Assembly: GCF_029867415.1 (NCBI RefSeq)
Contig: NW_026705400.1
Location: 62,001-126,000 of the forward strand
Direction of reading: 5' to 3'
Length of the DNA stretch: 64,000 bases
Source: Vicia villosa
Lineage: Eukaryota > Streptophyta > Magnoliopsida > Fabales > Fabaceae
The position numbers and the translations under genes were made by a program. Numbering within the stretch: position 1 is the first letter of the stretch; each line of letters starts with the position of its first letter. The notes under the pieces were generated by a model that had not been told where the DNA came from, made no database searches, and saw only the letters and a list, made by a program, of their open reading frames with translations. Positions 1-10,918 of the stretch are shown piece after piece.

Positions 1-228
1 TTTTGTTGCATTCATTTTCAATTTTGTATACAGTATATGGAATGCATTATTCTCACGTGAATCAATACTAGTACAGTAATACTCCTATCAATGTGCAGTA
101 ATTAATTAGCAGCTTTACGTCTTCCGGATATATATATATGAACAAGTACAACAATTTAATATTATTATTATTAGTAATGAAGTTTTTTAATTGATCATTA
201 AAGATCATGTGATCACGAGGATTTGATA

Positions 229-430
229 TCATAAAATATAATAAAGCAAGATGAGTTTTTTTTGGCAAGTTTGTCATTTGTCAAATTTTTAGACTCCATG
301 CTATTTTTATGTTTGCTATTAATAAAAAGTTTCTATAATTAATTATAATTATTTTTTAATCTTTAATTAATTATTTCATTAATTTCTAATTATTTATAAT
401 GATAAAATATACTACCATCTAGGACAACTC
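229..430 (+). mobile_element. Helitron-like 5' end, copy A
   Basis: The segment beginning TCATAAAATATAATAAAGC, followed by a GGCAAGTTTGTCATTTGTCAA palindrome-like block, is closely matched by 17927-18100, which begins TCATACAATATAATAAAGC. In both copies the base before TC is A. A 5' TC next to A fits Helitrons, which insert into AT. No matching 3' hairpin end was found to the right of this copy, so it is either truncated or its end has decayed. The two-copy match is seen directly; the Helitron assignment is inferred. Confidence 0.4.
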
Positions 431-1250
431 AATAGTCACATTGAGAGATGTAAAGTTATTGGAATCAATTGGAAATCCAAAAAATTCTTTGGGAGAAGCG
501 TAAAACATATGAAATTTCATCTAAAAATTCATGTTGATCCTTATCCAATCTTCAAAAGTATTCAAAAGTATTCTCTTCAAATCACTCCACTCTTCAAACA
601 CACTATATAATAAACCTTCATATCCTCTTCATTACATACACCGAAAATCACCACCAAAATACCTACACCTCTGCCACACCTTCACCCTAAACAAACAATG
701 TCAACACACTCAACCAATATAAAACAACAACAACAATATTCATTCATCTCAGATCGCTACAGAAAAGAAGAAGAAATAGAAGTTTATATTTGTAGTCAAA
801 GCCACACGAAGAAGAAGATTTGAAGTAAACAGAGCATACATAACTTTTATTTTTCGTCTGTATTTTTTTATTTATGCTTTTAGATTTCTGCAAAATCTTG
901 CATTTGTAACCTTGAACATTTGAGATCTAAATTGGGGCTCAAGGGTTTGATTGGGGGTTTGAGTAATTTTTTGTGTTTGATGTTTGAATCTGTGAGTGAG
1001 ACCTAGAGAGATTGAAAGAAATTTTTTATTTGTGTTATTTTGTTTTCTCTAAAGAGTAATGGAGAAACAGAGGAAAAGAGAAGAGAGAAAAGAATGGGAT
1101 GAGAGGCGTGTGTTTTTTCTCTGAAAAAGAGAGTATTGATTCAACCTAATTTTTTGTTTCATTTAAGTTTTAATTGGTAATTTCACTAATTAATTGAAGG
1201 ACAAGGGGCAAAGTTGCTTTATTATATTTAATGATTTTCAAAATACTCAA
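431..1250. other. Gene-poor segment with leader-like composition
   Basis: The stretch around 530-1100 is less AT-rich than its surroundings. It has a C/A-rich then purine-rich plus strand, like a plant promoter and 5' leader, and a short open frame from the ATG at 1060 (Met-Glu-Lys-Gln-Arg) that soon stops. I do not recognise a protein. It could be a captured promoter or leader belonging to the Helitron-like copy that starts at 229, or unrelated intergenic DNA. Confidence 0.2.
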
Positions 1251-1438
1251 TTATTTTATACAATAATTATTATTAAATAATTAAATTATTTATATGTAGT
1301 ATTAATAATTTATCCACTTATTTTTACATTATCATAGCTTTATTTATAAACCGTAAATAATTATATAGTAAATATTTTTAGCATAAGAAATTTTATCACG
1401 TTTATATTCATTTAAATATAATTATCTATCCCCTCTAA

Positions 1439-1970
1439 TTTTATAAACTTCTATATTTACTTCATAATTATAATAATAATATAATTTTCAAATAATTTTT
1501 TATATATTATTTTTTAATTTTATATAATAAGAATGAATTAAAGATTTTACAAAGAATATAAAAACACACACGCTCTCTCTTCTATATTTCAATTTTAAAA
1601 TATTTTAATTTAATTTAGAATTTCTAAAAATATTTTTAAATTTTGTATAATTAATGTCACAAAATTTTAATATATTTTATTTATTTGGTGTTACAAATAT
1701 TACAAAAATCACTTAAATAATATAATTTCTTAGGATTTTATGTGTTTAATGGTTTTTATAACGTGATTAAAGTAAATACCGTTTTTATAAACTTCTATAT
1801 TTACTGCACAATAATACTAATAATATAACTTTAAAATAAATTTTCATATGTTTTTCTAATTTTATGTAATAAGAATGAATTAAATATTTTACAAAAAATA
1901 TAAAAACATTCTCTCTTCTATATTTCAAGTTCAAAATATTTAAATTTAATTTACAATCTATAAATTTTTG
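1439..1970. repeat. Diverged direct duplication, about 190 bp
   Basis: 1439-1640 and 1784-1970 share the same order of blocks: TATAAACTTCTATATTTAC, ATAATAAGAATGAATTAAA, then TCTCTCTTCTATATTTCAA. The two copies are offset by about 345 bp. The surrounding 1250-2400 is very AT-rich and I see no gene in it. Confidence 0.5.
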
Positions 1971-2419
1971 AAATGTAGGTTTTTATAAAGTAGGTTTTTA
2001 TAAAGTAGGTTTTTTATTTTGTTTTAAACAAATAGCTAAATTTTTGAAATGTTATTTTTGGTTTTAAATTTTAATTCTATAGTTCATCAACAATTCATAT
2101 TTGGTGAGAGTGATTTTATATGAAATAATATATTGACAATCAAATAGTATTTTTTCACATTTAATCTTAATTTGTAATCTTTTTATTTATTTATTTCTAA
2201 ACTTTATTTTACTTAAATTTAAAATAATGTCAACTAGAATAGTTAAATAAATTAATCTAAAACTTAAAAAGTTGTTTAAAATTTAAAATTTATGATATTT
2301 CAAAAACATTAAATTAATTAATTTTACATTAATTTAATAAATAATTTTTACAAATTAAAAAAATAATAATAATAACTGATTTTATAAAAATATAATTTGA
2401 AATCTCATTTTCTAAATTC

Positions 2420-2457
2420 GCCTTAAGCCTTAACATGGGTTGGGCCGGCCCTGATAA
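2420..2457 (-). mobile_element. hAT-like terminal sequence
   Basis: Read on the minus strand this is CAGGGCCGGCCCAACCC followed by a block with AAGGCTTAAGGCGAA, which resembles the terminus of a common plant hAT-type non-autonomous element. No partner terminus was seen nearby, so only one end is supported. Confidence 0.25.
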
Positions 2458-2502
2458 AGAAACATCTACAGAAGTATTGTGACTTAAATATCAATTTTAT
2501 AA

Positions 2503-2532
2503 ATATCTTTCTTTCTTTCTTTCTTTTTCTTT
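2503..2532. repeat. (CTTT)n microsatellite
   Basis: Short run of CTTT units, slightly interrupted. From here to 3775 the sequence is AT-rich and I see no gene or clear element. Confidence 0.7.
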
Positions 2533-3775
2533 CTCCATTTTCATTGAAACATCTTTCTTTCTTATTCTTTGTCCATTCATTCAATCTTATTTAACCAATT
2601 TCATTTATTTTTAATGTTCTTTTATTATTAAATTTATTAAAGTGTTATGACTTAAGGATCAATCTTATGTCATTTAAGATATAATATAAATTATAATGTT
2701 TGATAATTGTATAATGAATTTTAAGTTTATGCATGTACGTTTGTATGCTATGTAAATGATAAGAGTTGTTTTAAGAGAATTAAAATTAATTCTAAAAATT
2801 TAGGTTTAGTTTTAATGGGTTTATGTTTAATATTATTAAATCATCTCTACAAGATGAATATTGAATATTATAAATATATGATGATGACTGTTTTGGGTAT
2901 AAAAATTTGGTAATATTGTTGTTTTACATGTTTTTTTATTAAGTAAAGTATATTGTGTGCTTATTGAAGAAAATTTAAATTTAAAATTGTTTTTCTTGTT
3001 CTTAAATGATTTAATAACAAATGTTGAGTGATTAAGAATGTTAGCACGAGATACAAATTAATTCAGTGGTTACATTATCATGGTTGTGAAATAGTTGGTT
3101 AAACTACCATAAATAAATAAAAGATATATGTATGTCTGTGTGTTTGAATATTCAAAATTAATAAAATAGAAATATCTTGTAATTAGTTGACAAAATAATT
3201 GATAATGATATGACGTAGAAGGTATCATGTAGGGATGTGATACAAGCCCATATCTAATTAATCACCGATAATGAAAAATTAACTCACACTTGATTAACAT
3301 CAAGTCTTGAGTTCAATGATGAAAGTATATTATTATAATGAATGAAGTACTTGACAAAAGATACATCCCAAGAGATAAAAATATCTTAACCATAATAATA
3401 AATGTCATAAGATGAAGTTTTCTTCTTTATAGACATTTATCATATGATTGTTGGAATGCATAATTATGGATGTATTTTTGATATAGTCTACCTATATGAG
3501 AATGAAGTGGAGTTGCTTTAGAGAGTTAAAGAACTTTTCTCTTAAATTCTCATGAAAAGGATATGTGACAGAAGACCATATTAAATATGTCAATTTTTAT
3601 AATTCTTTTGATAGTACCGAGATTTCATATGTGAATTATGCACACATGCTCTAATAAATAATTGGTTCAAAGCTTGTCTATCAATCTATTTCAGGAAGAG
3701 TGAAAACTTAATTTACTAAGTAATTATTCAAATCTTGTCTACATGTATTAACAACACATTAGCCTTTCTCACATT

Positions 3776-4549
3776 GGGGTGGATACTATTGACCATTTTC
3801 CCTTGACTCCAGGATAACTCAAGTATCACATTGTGGCAGTGGACTACTTCACCAAATGGATTGAAGAAAAAGTAGTGGAAAATATCACGACACCCAACCT
3901 GTTAAATTTTTTCAAGAGAAGCATCCTAGCCAAATACGGGATCCCAAAAGCCATCATAATAGATAACATGGCGCAATTCAGAGACAAGAACTTCAAGAAC
4001 ATATTGGAAGATTTGAAGGTAAAGCAAAAATTCACATCACTAGAACACCCCCGTCACAACGAGTAAGTTGATCGAGTAATTCTCAAGGGGATAAAGTAAA
4101 GACTCGAGTAGGATAAAGGAAATTGGGAACATGAGCTCCCACACTTCCTTTGGGCATATATGACTACACCTCACTCCATAATAGGCGAGACTCCTTTTCT
4201 ACTAACATATAGAACCAAAGTTGTGATCTCGGTTGAATTAGAAAAGTTAAATTGGAGGACACCTTATACCCTATCAAAAGACGAGAATGGTTGGGAAATC
4301 ATAGAAGATATTGATGTCATAGAAGAAAAGAGAACAACAAATACCCTCATAAGTATCGTAGTCAAACAAGCAACGAAGGCCATGTACAAAAAATGAGTCC
4401 ATCTCCGAGACTTATAGATGAGAAGCGCCAACATCGAAGGAAAGAATGCCATGGATAGGAAAAGGGACTTATAGCCTAGTAACTCTAACTGGTGAACCCA
4501 TCTCAAGAACCTGGAACACTTTAAAGTTGAAACAATATTATAGTTAAAG
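3776..4549 (+). pseudogene. Ty3/gypsy (Tat-type) integrase relic
   Basis: Three-frame reading recovers a gypsy integrase core and the pol C-terminus. It starts near 3776 with a frame carrying one stop, then VDYFTKWIEE, YGIPKAIIIDN, a broken helix around 4055-4090, HELPHFLWAYMTTPHS, GETPFLLTYRTKVV and, after frameshifts, PISRTWNTLKLKQYYS with a stop at 4547-4549. The two catalytic Asp positions (VDYF and IDN) remain. The region that should carry the catalytic Glu reads H-N-E-stop-V-D, with TAA at 4064-4066. The motif style (TTPHS..GETPF, RTWN..L) is that of Tat-lineage elements. It is dead. Upstream RT and RNase H are not present in the flank. Confidence 0.8.
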
Positions 4550-4825
4550 TATCTTAAAGCTTGTAGTCACTTATTATTTTATGTAACACTTTGAAACGAG
4601 TGATACAATGTTGTTTGTCGAAAATTTTTAAAGATACCCCTAAAATAAATGGGAAACAAAGAAAATACTCACACATGCCTCTCTTGGTAGCTAGCCTTCC
4701 AGAGCAGAGACAGTGAAGCCTTTGATACATCAAAATCAAACTAGGTCCGATCCTAGGGACAGAAAAGAGAACCCGACCCTTGGTCAGCCATAGTCCTCCT
4801 CGACGTCAAAGATCACAATATCCTT

Positions 4826-5033
4826 GATTAAAATGATGAAACAATATTGCGCGTGCGTACAAAGTGATGAAACAAAATTGCAAGCAAACAATTAAATCGA
4901 TGAAACAAAATCACAAATGATTAAAGCAATGAAATAAAATCGTAGGCGGCTAAAATAATGAAATAAAGTCGTGGGCGATTAAAGCGATGAAACAAAATTG
5001 CAGGCAGATAAAACATTGAAATAAAATTGAAGG
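4826..5033 (+). repeat. Minisatellite, about 30-bp unit, about 7 copies
   Basis: Diverged tandem copies of a unit like GATTAAAGCGATGAAACAAA plus AATTGCAGGC lie just downstream of the gypsy pol relic. Tandem repeats between pol and the 3' LTR are common in Tat/Ogre elements, so this is probably part of that relic. 4550-4825 is the relic's non-coding 3' region, with no gene seen. Confidence 0.65.
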
Positions 5034-5291
5034 AAAAACATTGTTTGAATTACAACTATAGAGGTCCACAACGACCGCAATATTATTCAAAGAAATTACA
5101 AATATCACACCTCATGCTCAGGACTAGGGCTGGAAATGAGTTGAGTCGAACTCAGTTCGACTCGGTAAGAATTAGCCGAGTTCGAGTTCATGACGAACTT
5201 TTTTTTCAGCTCAAGCTCGACTCGTTAAGAATTGGCCGAGTTCTATTTCGAGTTTATCACAATTTTTTTTAGCTCTAACTCGACTTGTTAG

Positions 5292-6493
5292 TGAAGGATA
5301 GAAAAACACTTAGAAAGGGGGATTTGAATAAGTGTAGTCTAAAAACTTGAACGATAAAAACAATTTGCACAGTTATTTTTATCCTGGTTCGTTGTTAACT
5401 AAACTACTCCAGTCCACCCCCACGGAGTGATTTACCTCACCTGAGGATTTAATCCACTAATCGCAACAGATTACAATGGTTTTCCACTTAGCCCACGACT
5501 AAGTCTTCTAGAGTATCCTGATCACAACCTGATCACTCTAGGAACAAATGCTTAGACACAAGCTAAGACTTTCTTAGAGTATCCTGACCACTCTAATTAC
5601 AACTGCTTAGACACAAGCTAAGACTTCCTAGAGTATCCTGATCAACACTTGATCACTCTAGTTACTTACAAACTAATGTAATCAATTCTAAGAGTATTAC
5701 AAATGCTTCTGAAAAGCTATAATCACAACAGTGATATTTCTCTTAACGTTTAAGCTTAATCTCACTAATATATTACAACAGCAATGTAGTGAGCTTTGAT
5801 GAAGATGAAGTTTCTGAGCTTTGATTTGAACAGCGTTTCAGCAAGTTTTTCAGAGTAAGTTCGTTCAGGATCGTTAACCTTGCTTCTCATCAGAACTTCA
5901 TTTATATAGGCGTTTGAGAAGATGACCGTTGGGAGCATTTAATGCTTTGCGTATTCCGTACAGCATTGCATTTAATGTTTCACGCTTTTGTCAACTACCT
6001 CGAGCCTTGTTCACGCTGTGTCTACTGACGTTGCCTTTAATAGCTTCCAACGTTCCTTTTGTCAGTCAGCGTAGCCTGCCACCTGTACTTTCTTCTGATC
6101 TGATGTTTGTGTATACAATATTTGAATATCATCAGAGTCAAACAGCTTGGTGCATAGCATCTTCTTGTCTTTTGACCTTGAAGTGCTTCTGAGCGTGATA
6201 CCATGAGAACTTCAGTGCTTCTGCTTCTGATCTCAAGTTCTTCTGATGCTTCCATAGACCCATGTTCTGATTCTGCCTTGACCATCTTCTGATGTCTTGC
6301 CAGACCATGTTCTGATGTTGCATGCTGAACCTTCTGAGACAAAGCTTTTGAGCGCTGATTTGTGCATACTCTTTATATATTTCCTGAAAGGGAAATTGCA
6401 ATGTATTAGAGTACCACATTATCTCACACAAAATTCATATCCTTGTTATCATCAAAACTAAGAATAATGATCAGAACAAATCTTGTTCTAACA
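5292..6493 (-). repeat. 3' LTR of the Sirevirus-like element
   Basis: 1202-bp LTR beginning TGAAGG and ending CTAACA on the plus strand, nearly identical to 14321-15533. It lacks 11 bp present in the other LTR near 14620-14635. A TATA-like motif on the minus strand lies at 5901-5909. Confidence 0.95.
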
Positions 6494-6507
6494 ATCTCCC
6501 CCTTTTT
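6494..6507 (-). other. Polypurine tract next to the 3' LTR
   Basis: On the minus strand AAAAGGGGGAGAT abuts the LTR, the normal priming site for plus-strand DNA synthesis. Further GGGGGAGA copies lie at about 6610-6620, 6630-6640 and 7501-7510. Multiplied PPTs upstream of the 3' LTR are a described Sirevirus trait. Confidence 0.85.
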
Positions 6508-6710
6508 GATGATGACAAAAAACATATATAAATGATATGAATTTGCGATCAGAAAGAGCAGACGGCTAAAGACAAATTACACAGCTATAGCATAAGCATG
6601 TGAATATGTCTCCCCCTGAGATGAATAATCTCCCCCTGAAATTAATACTAGAAGAATTTTATAAATAAAAGACTTCCCTGATTATTTCGGTAGAGACGTT
6701 CACAGTGCTT

Positions 6711-7053
6711 GATCTTCAGAACATTCATGACTTCTGATTTCTGCTTCCATAGGACAGCTTCAGAATATTGAATTTTTTTAGATCCTCAGAACATTCACAG
6801 CTTCTGATTTCTGCTTCCATCGGACAGCTTCAGAACTTGAATTTCTTTGATCTTCAGAACATTCACAGCTTCTGATTCCTGCTTCCATCGGACAACTTCA
6901 GAACTTGAATTTCTTTAGATCTTCAGAACATTCACAGCTTCTGATTCTTGCTTCCAGCGGACAGCTTCAGAACTTGAATTTCTTTGAGCTTCAGAACATT
7001 CCCAGCTTCTGATTCTTGCTTCCATTGGGACAGCTTCAGAGCTTGAATTTCTT
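6711..7053 (-). repeat. Tandem repeat of about 68 bp, five copies
   Basis: Five successive copies contain the landmarks CTTCAGAACATTCACAGC, then TGCTTCCATCGGACAGC, then CAGAACTTGAATTTCTTT. They sit in the non-coding region between the extra ORF and the 3' LTR. Divergence between copies is low. The flanking non-coding DNA (6508-6710 and 7054-7669) holds extra PPT copies and no gene. Confidence 0.85.
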
Positions 7054-7669
7054 CTTACACACTTCATGCTAGATTGTATCAGAACATTGTTGAATGTACC
7101 AGAGCATCATCAGAGCATCTCTACATCCTTAAATGTTACAGAAACAAAACTAAACGACAAAAGTCAGCATGAATGAATCAGAACATAAAATATGTTTCTG
7201 AACACATAATATGTATCAGAGCCATGTAAGCCATATAGAATGTATCAGAACAAATAGACATAATGTTTCAGATAATATTCTATCATCAGAATATCTGAAC
7301 ATTCTTCCTTCTTGCTTCTGATTCTTAAGCTTCATAGCACTCAGCTTGCTTCATCTTGTTGCTTCTCATGTTGATCTTGAATCTTCGATTCCTGCAACAG
7401 CACAACTTAAAAACATAGAACTTTGCAAGTTCTGTTAGTAATGTGAGGCCTTTTTACCCGGTAACTGATAATATTTAATCAGATCATTTATCATATATTT
7501 TCTCCCCCTTTTTGTCATAACATCAAAAAGAATATAAAAGATTCAGATGTAGAAAACGACAAAGGAAAGAAACAGAATTGAACTTTTCATTGATTTAAAC
7601 AAGCAGGATTACAAAAGATGTATGCAGAAAACAGATGCAACAAGGAAAGAAAACTACAAAGACCAAAGA

Positions 7670-8833
7670 CTAAGACCCTAGCTTAGACAAAATCTGCGCC
7701 AGAACGTCATGAACCCCGTCAGTGCTTGCAGTTTGCCTTGCCATGAAGGAGCGAAACTCAGCATTGGCTGCTTCTTGCGCGTCCAAACGAGAAGCCAGCA
7801 TAGCTTGATTCTGATGCAGAGCTTCCAAGGTCTCCATCAGAGCTGAGGGTACACCAGAAAAAGAAGCACCATAGTTTCTGCCAACAGGGACAGCAATCTC
7901 AGCAGGACGATCTTCTGGGAGGTCTTCAGCTTCTGTACCTTCCATCTCAACATCTGAGTCTGACTCAGGACCAGCCTCAGCATATTCTGGTTCAGGCAAC
8001 TCAGAAGCTCCAACTTCCAACGCTTGAAGAATAGCTGCTAGGTTTGTTGGAGGAGTAGGACCAGCAACTTCAGCAGGATAAACCACTTCTGGAAAGACCA
8101 TGTGAGGAGACCTTGGTCTCCATACCACAATGTCTCTGCAGGGATTTTCCTCTACCATCTCATCTGCAGGTATCCTCTCTTCAAGAACTCTTCTGTTCCT
8201 GATGAGATGGTGATAGCTGCTTTCACCAACTTCCAAGAGACGACCACGAACACCAGGTGCGTCAGACATGATCCTTCTCTGGACGTCCATAGCCCTAACC
8301 AGAAAATCCTGACGAAATGCATCCCAGAGGTTGCAAGTAGCATACTCATCCAGATGGTTAAGGTGAGCAGCGCCCAGAATCTCCAACCAGCTATTTACAT
8401 CAGAATGTAAAAGCTCTAGAAATGATTGAGTGGTAGGTGTTGGAGGGTTGACAGTGAACCTGGAGTCGGGAAACACAAAACTGTAGGGGTTTGGTGTTCT
8501 GGTGGGAAAAGGGTGTGAGAGAGATGAGGATATATCTGAGGGATGGGTTGAAGGAGAGGAGATATCAGATGGTGAAGAAGGTGGTTCCAGAGGGATGAAT
8601 GAAGAGGAAGAGGTGGTGGATGTTTGTGAAGAGGAAGGTGATTGAGGGATACCGTCAAGAGGTTGATACACACGTCTAGAGTAGTTTCCAGACATCATAG
8701 CTTCAAACGGGTTCACTTTGAGAGGGTCATAGGTGATCCTTACTCTTTTTGGTTTGATTTCTGGTTCATCAGTTGCCTTTCTCTTTTGTTTACGATCAGT
8801 TTCTTGATTTGCAGAACTTGACGAGGGATTCAT
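7670..8833 (-). CDS. Extra 3' ORF of the Sirevirus-like element (env-like position)
   Basis: An uninterrupted 387-codon frame lies between RT-RNase H and the 3' LTR, where SIRE1-type elements carry an envelope-like ORF. Residues 14-32 are strongly basic with two clusters (KQKRK and KPKRVR), like a bipartite nuclear signal. Residues about 60-140 are Ser/Pro/Thr-rich and low complexity. Residues about 285-315 are acidic. The C-terminal 60 residues (LMETLEALHQNQ..) look amphipathic and could form a coiled coil. I see no signal peptide and no hydrophobic membrane segment, so an envelope role is not supported here. It is the only frame of the element without damage. The function is unknown; calling it env-like rests on position only. 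Confidence 0.7.
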   Translation of the reverse strand: MNPSSSSANQETDRKQKRKATDEPEIKPKRVRITYDPLKVNPFEAMMSGNYSRRVYQPLDGIPQSPSSSQTSTTSSSSFIPLEPPSSPSDISSPSTHPSDISSSLSHPFPTRTPNPYSFVFPDSRFTVNPPTPTTQSFLELLHSDVNSWLEILGAAHLNHLDEYATCNLWDAFRQDFLVRAMDVQRRIMSDAPGVRGRLLEVGESSYHHLIRNRRVLEERIPADEMVEENPCRDIVVWRPRSPHMVFPEVVYPAEVAGPTPPTNLAAILQALEVGASELPEPEYAEAGPESDSDVEMEGTEAEDLPEDRPAEIAVPVGRNYGASFSGVPSALMETLEALHQNQAMLASRLDAQEAANAEFRSFMARQTASTDGVHDVLAQILSKLGS

Positions 8834-9295
8834 GATGAAGTTGCAGATAGTGAAAACTACTAGGGTTTACGATATGAATGCAAAGAGAGAGAGGGCGAAA
8901 AAGAAACTGAATGCAAGAGAGAGAAATATAAGAGGGAAAAGAAACGTTTGAAGAGTATTAAAAGAAAACGAAATAAAAGGAAATGATGGATAGAATTTAA
9001 TGTTACATGACGTGAGGAGAGATAATAATGACAAAAGAAATGATTAGCACAGTTACCTAAGTAGGTGTCCCCTCAACTACACGCACGCTTGTCCAGAAAT
9101 AGTGAACACGTGTTTATCATCTGGATAGCCAGTTACAGCTGTTTTACTTTTAAAAAGATTCTGAGTCAACTTAGACAATGAAACGTTAGTAATAACTGAA
9201 ACACTACTTCTAATTGATTACAATCAGAACTTCTTATAAAAGACTAATCCAATCTCATTTCAGAAGATACTCATACATAAGATCTTTTCATCTTC

Positions 9296-10918
9296 TCATT
9301 TTGGGCATAAATCCATACTGATATTCTTCAGAATGAACTTAAACCTATCTTCAGCAAGGGGTTTTGTAAAGATATCAGCCCATTGATGGTCTGTATCCAC
9401 AAAGTTTAAGGATATAACACCCTTCTGAACATAGTCCCTTATGAAATGATGTTTAATCTCAATATGTTTAGCTTTTGAATGTAAGATAGGATTCTTAGAT
9501 AAACATATAGCAGAAGTATTATCACAGAAGATAGGAATGTTACTCTCATATATCTGATAATCTTCTAATTGACTTCTCATCCAGAGCATTTGTGTGCTAC
9601 AACCAGCAGCAACAACATATTCTGCTTCTGTTGTTGAGAGGGCAATAGTAGCTTGCTTCTTGTTGTACCATGAGATCAGATGACTTCCAAGAAATTGACA
9701 ACTTCCAGAAGTGCTCTTCCTTTCAATTCTATCTCCAGCATAGTCAGCATCACAGAATCCTACTAAGTTGTAATCTTTGGATCTTCTGTAAACTAAACCA
9801 ACATTAGTAGTACCTTTCAGATACCTCAGAATTCTCTTAACCGCAGTTAAATGAGATTCTCTCGGATCTGATTGGAATCTAGCACACAAACAAACACTGA
9901 AGAGAATGTCAGGTCTAGAAGCAGTTAGGTATAGAAGAAATCCAATCATACCTCTGTACAACTTCTGATCTACCTTCTTACTTACCTCATCCTTACCTAG
10001 GACACATGTTGGATGCATAGGAGTTTTGGCTTCTTTGCTTTCAGAAAGATTAAACTTCTTCAGAAGTTCTTTCACATACTTCGTTTGATGAACATAGGTT
10101 CCATCAGAAGTTTGGTTGATTTGAATCCCAAGGAAATACTTGAGTTCTCCCATCATGCTCATTTCAAATTCAGCCTGCATAGACTCAGCAAACTCCTTTC
10201 CAAGTGTAGCATTAGATGTTCCAAAGATAATATCATCAACATATATTTGACAAATTAAAATATCCTTTTTAAATGTTTTACAAAAGAGAGTAGTGTCCAC
10301 TTTTCCTCTAGTGAAACCATTTTCCAGAAGGAAAGAACTCAAACGTTCATACCAAGCTCTAGGAGCTTGTTTCAATCCGTATAATGATTTCTTTAATTTA
10401 AAAACATGATTTGGAGACATGGAGTCTTCAAAACCAGGAGGTTGATGGACATAAACTTCTTCATCTATGTAACCATTTAAGAAGGCACTCTTAACATCCA
10501 TCTGATAAAGAGTGATGTTGTGTTGAGTGGCAAAAGAAATTATTAGACGAATAGATTCTAACCTGGCCACTGGTGCAAAGGTTTCTGTATAATCAATCCC
10601 TTCTTGCTGACTATAACCCTGAGCCACAAGTCTGGCTTTGTTTCTTACCACTTCACCTTTCTCACTCAGCTTGTTTCCGAATACCCACTTAGTGTCGATA
10701 ATGTTAAATCCTTTTGGTCTAGGAACCAAGTCCCATACATCATTCCTTGTAAACTGATTTAGTTCTTCTTGAATGGCAATTATCCAGTCTGGATCTTCTA
10801 GAGCTTGATCAACAGAAGTTGGCTCGATCAAAGAAACAAGACCTAATTGACATTCTGCATTGTTCTTAAGGAATGCCCTTGTTCTGATGGGATCATCTTT
10901 CTTCCCAAGGATCTCATC
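9296..10918 (-). CDS. Copia reverse transcriptase and RNase H (pol C-terminal part)
   Basis: An open frame runs from just after the stop at 10919-10921 to the pol terminus. Numbered from the TTG codon at 10831, motifs in order are FAPVARLESIRL (about 85-96), MDVKSAFLNG (111-120), SLYGLKQAPRAWYERL (149-164), the catalytic YVDD (197-200), then RNase H blocks DADYAGD, STSGSCQFLG, ALSTTEAEYV, and the end motif ADIFTKPLAEDRF. All RT signature residues I can check are present. It lies in the same frame as the PR-IN part upstream and is separated from it by one TAA, so it would normally be part of one polyprotein. No start codon of its own is expected. Confidence 0.93.
   Translation of the reverse strand, partial: DEILGKKDDPIRTRAFLKNNAECQLGLVSLIEPTSVDQALEDPDWIIAIQEELNQFTRNDVWDLVPRPKGFNIIDTKWVFGNKLSEKGEVVRNKARLVAQGYSQQEGIDYTETFAPVARLESIRLIISFATQHNITLYQMDVKSAFLNGYIDEEVYVHQPPGFEDSMSPNHVFKLKKSLYGLKQAPRAWYERLSSFLLENGFTRGKVDTTLFCKTFKKDILICQIYVDDIIFGTSNATLGKEFAESMQAEFEMSMMGELKYFLGIQINQTSDGTYVHQTKYVKELLKKFNLSESKEAKTPMHPTCVLGKDEVSKKVDQKLYRGMIGFLLYLTASRPDILFSVCLCARFQSDPRESHLTAVKRILRYLKGTTNVGLVYRRSKDYNLVGFCDADYAGDRIERKSTSGSCQFLGSHLISWYNKKQATIALSTTEAEYVVAAGCSTQMLWMRSQLEDYQIYESNIPIFCDNTSAICLSKNPILHSKAKHIEIKHHFIRDYVQKGVISLNFVDTDHQWADIFTKPLAEDRFKFILKNISMDLCPK

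Noticed and set aside
5929..6431. Frames in the LTR repeated at 14969-15382
   Set aside because: Both LTRs contain them because they are copies; no conserved protein, and the LTR is regulatory DNA.
7670..8833. True viral envelope protein
   Set aside because: No signal peptide, no transmembrane segment and no Cys-rich ectodomain; only its position is env-like.
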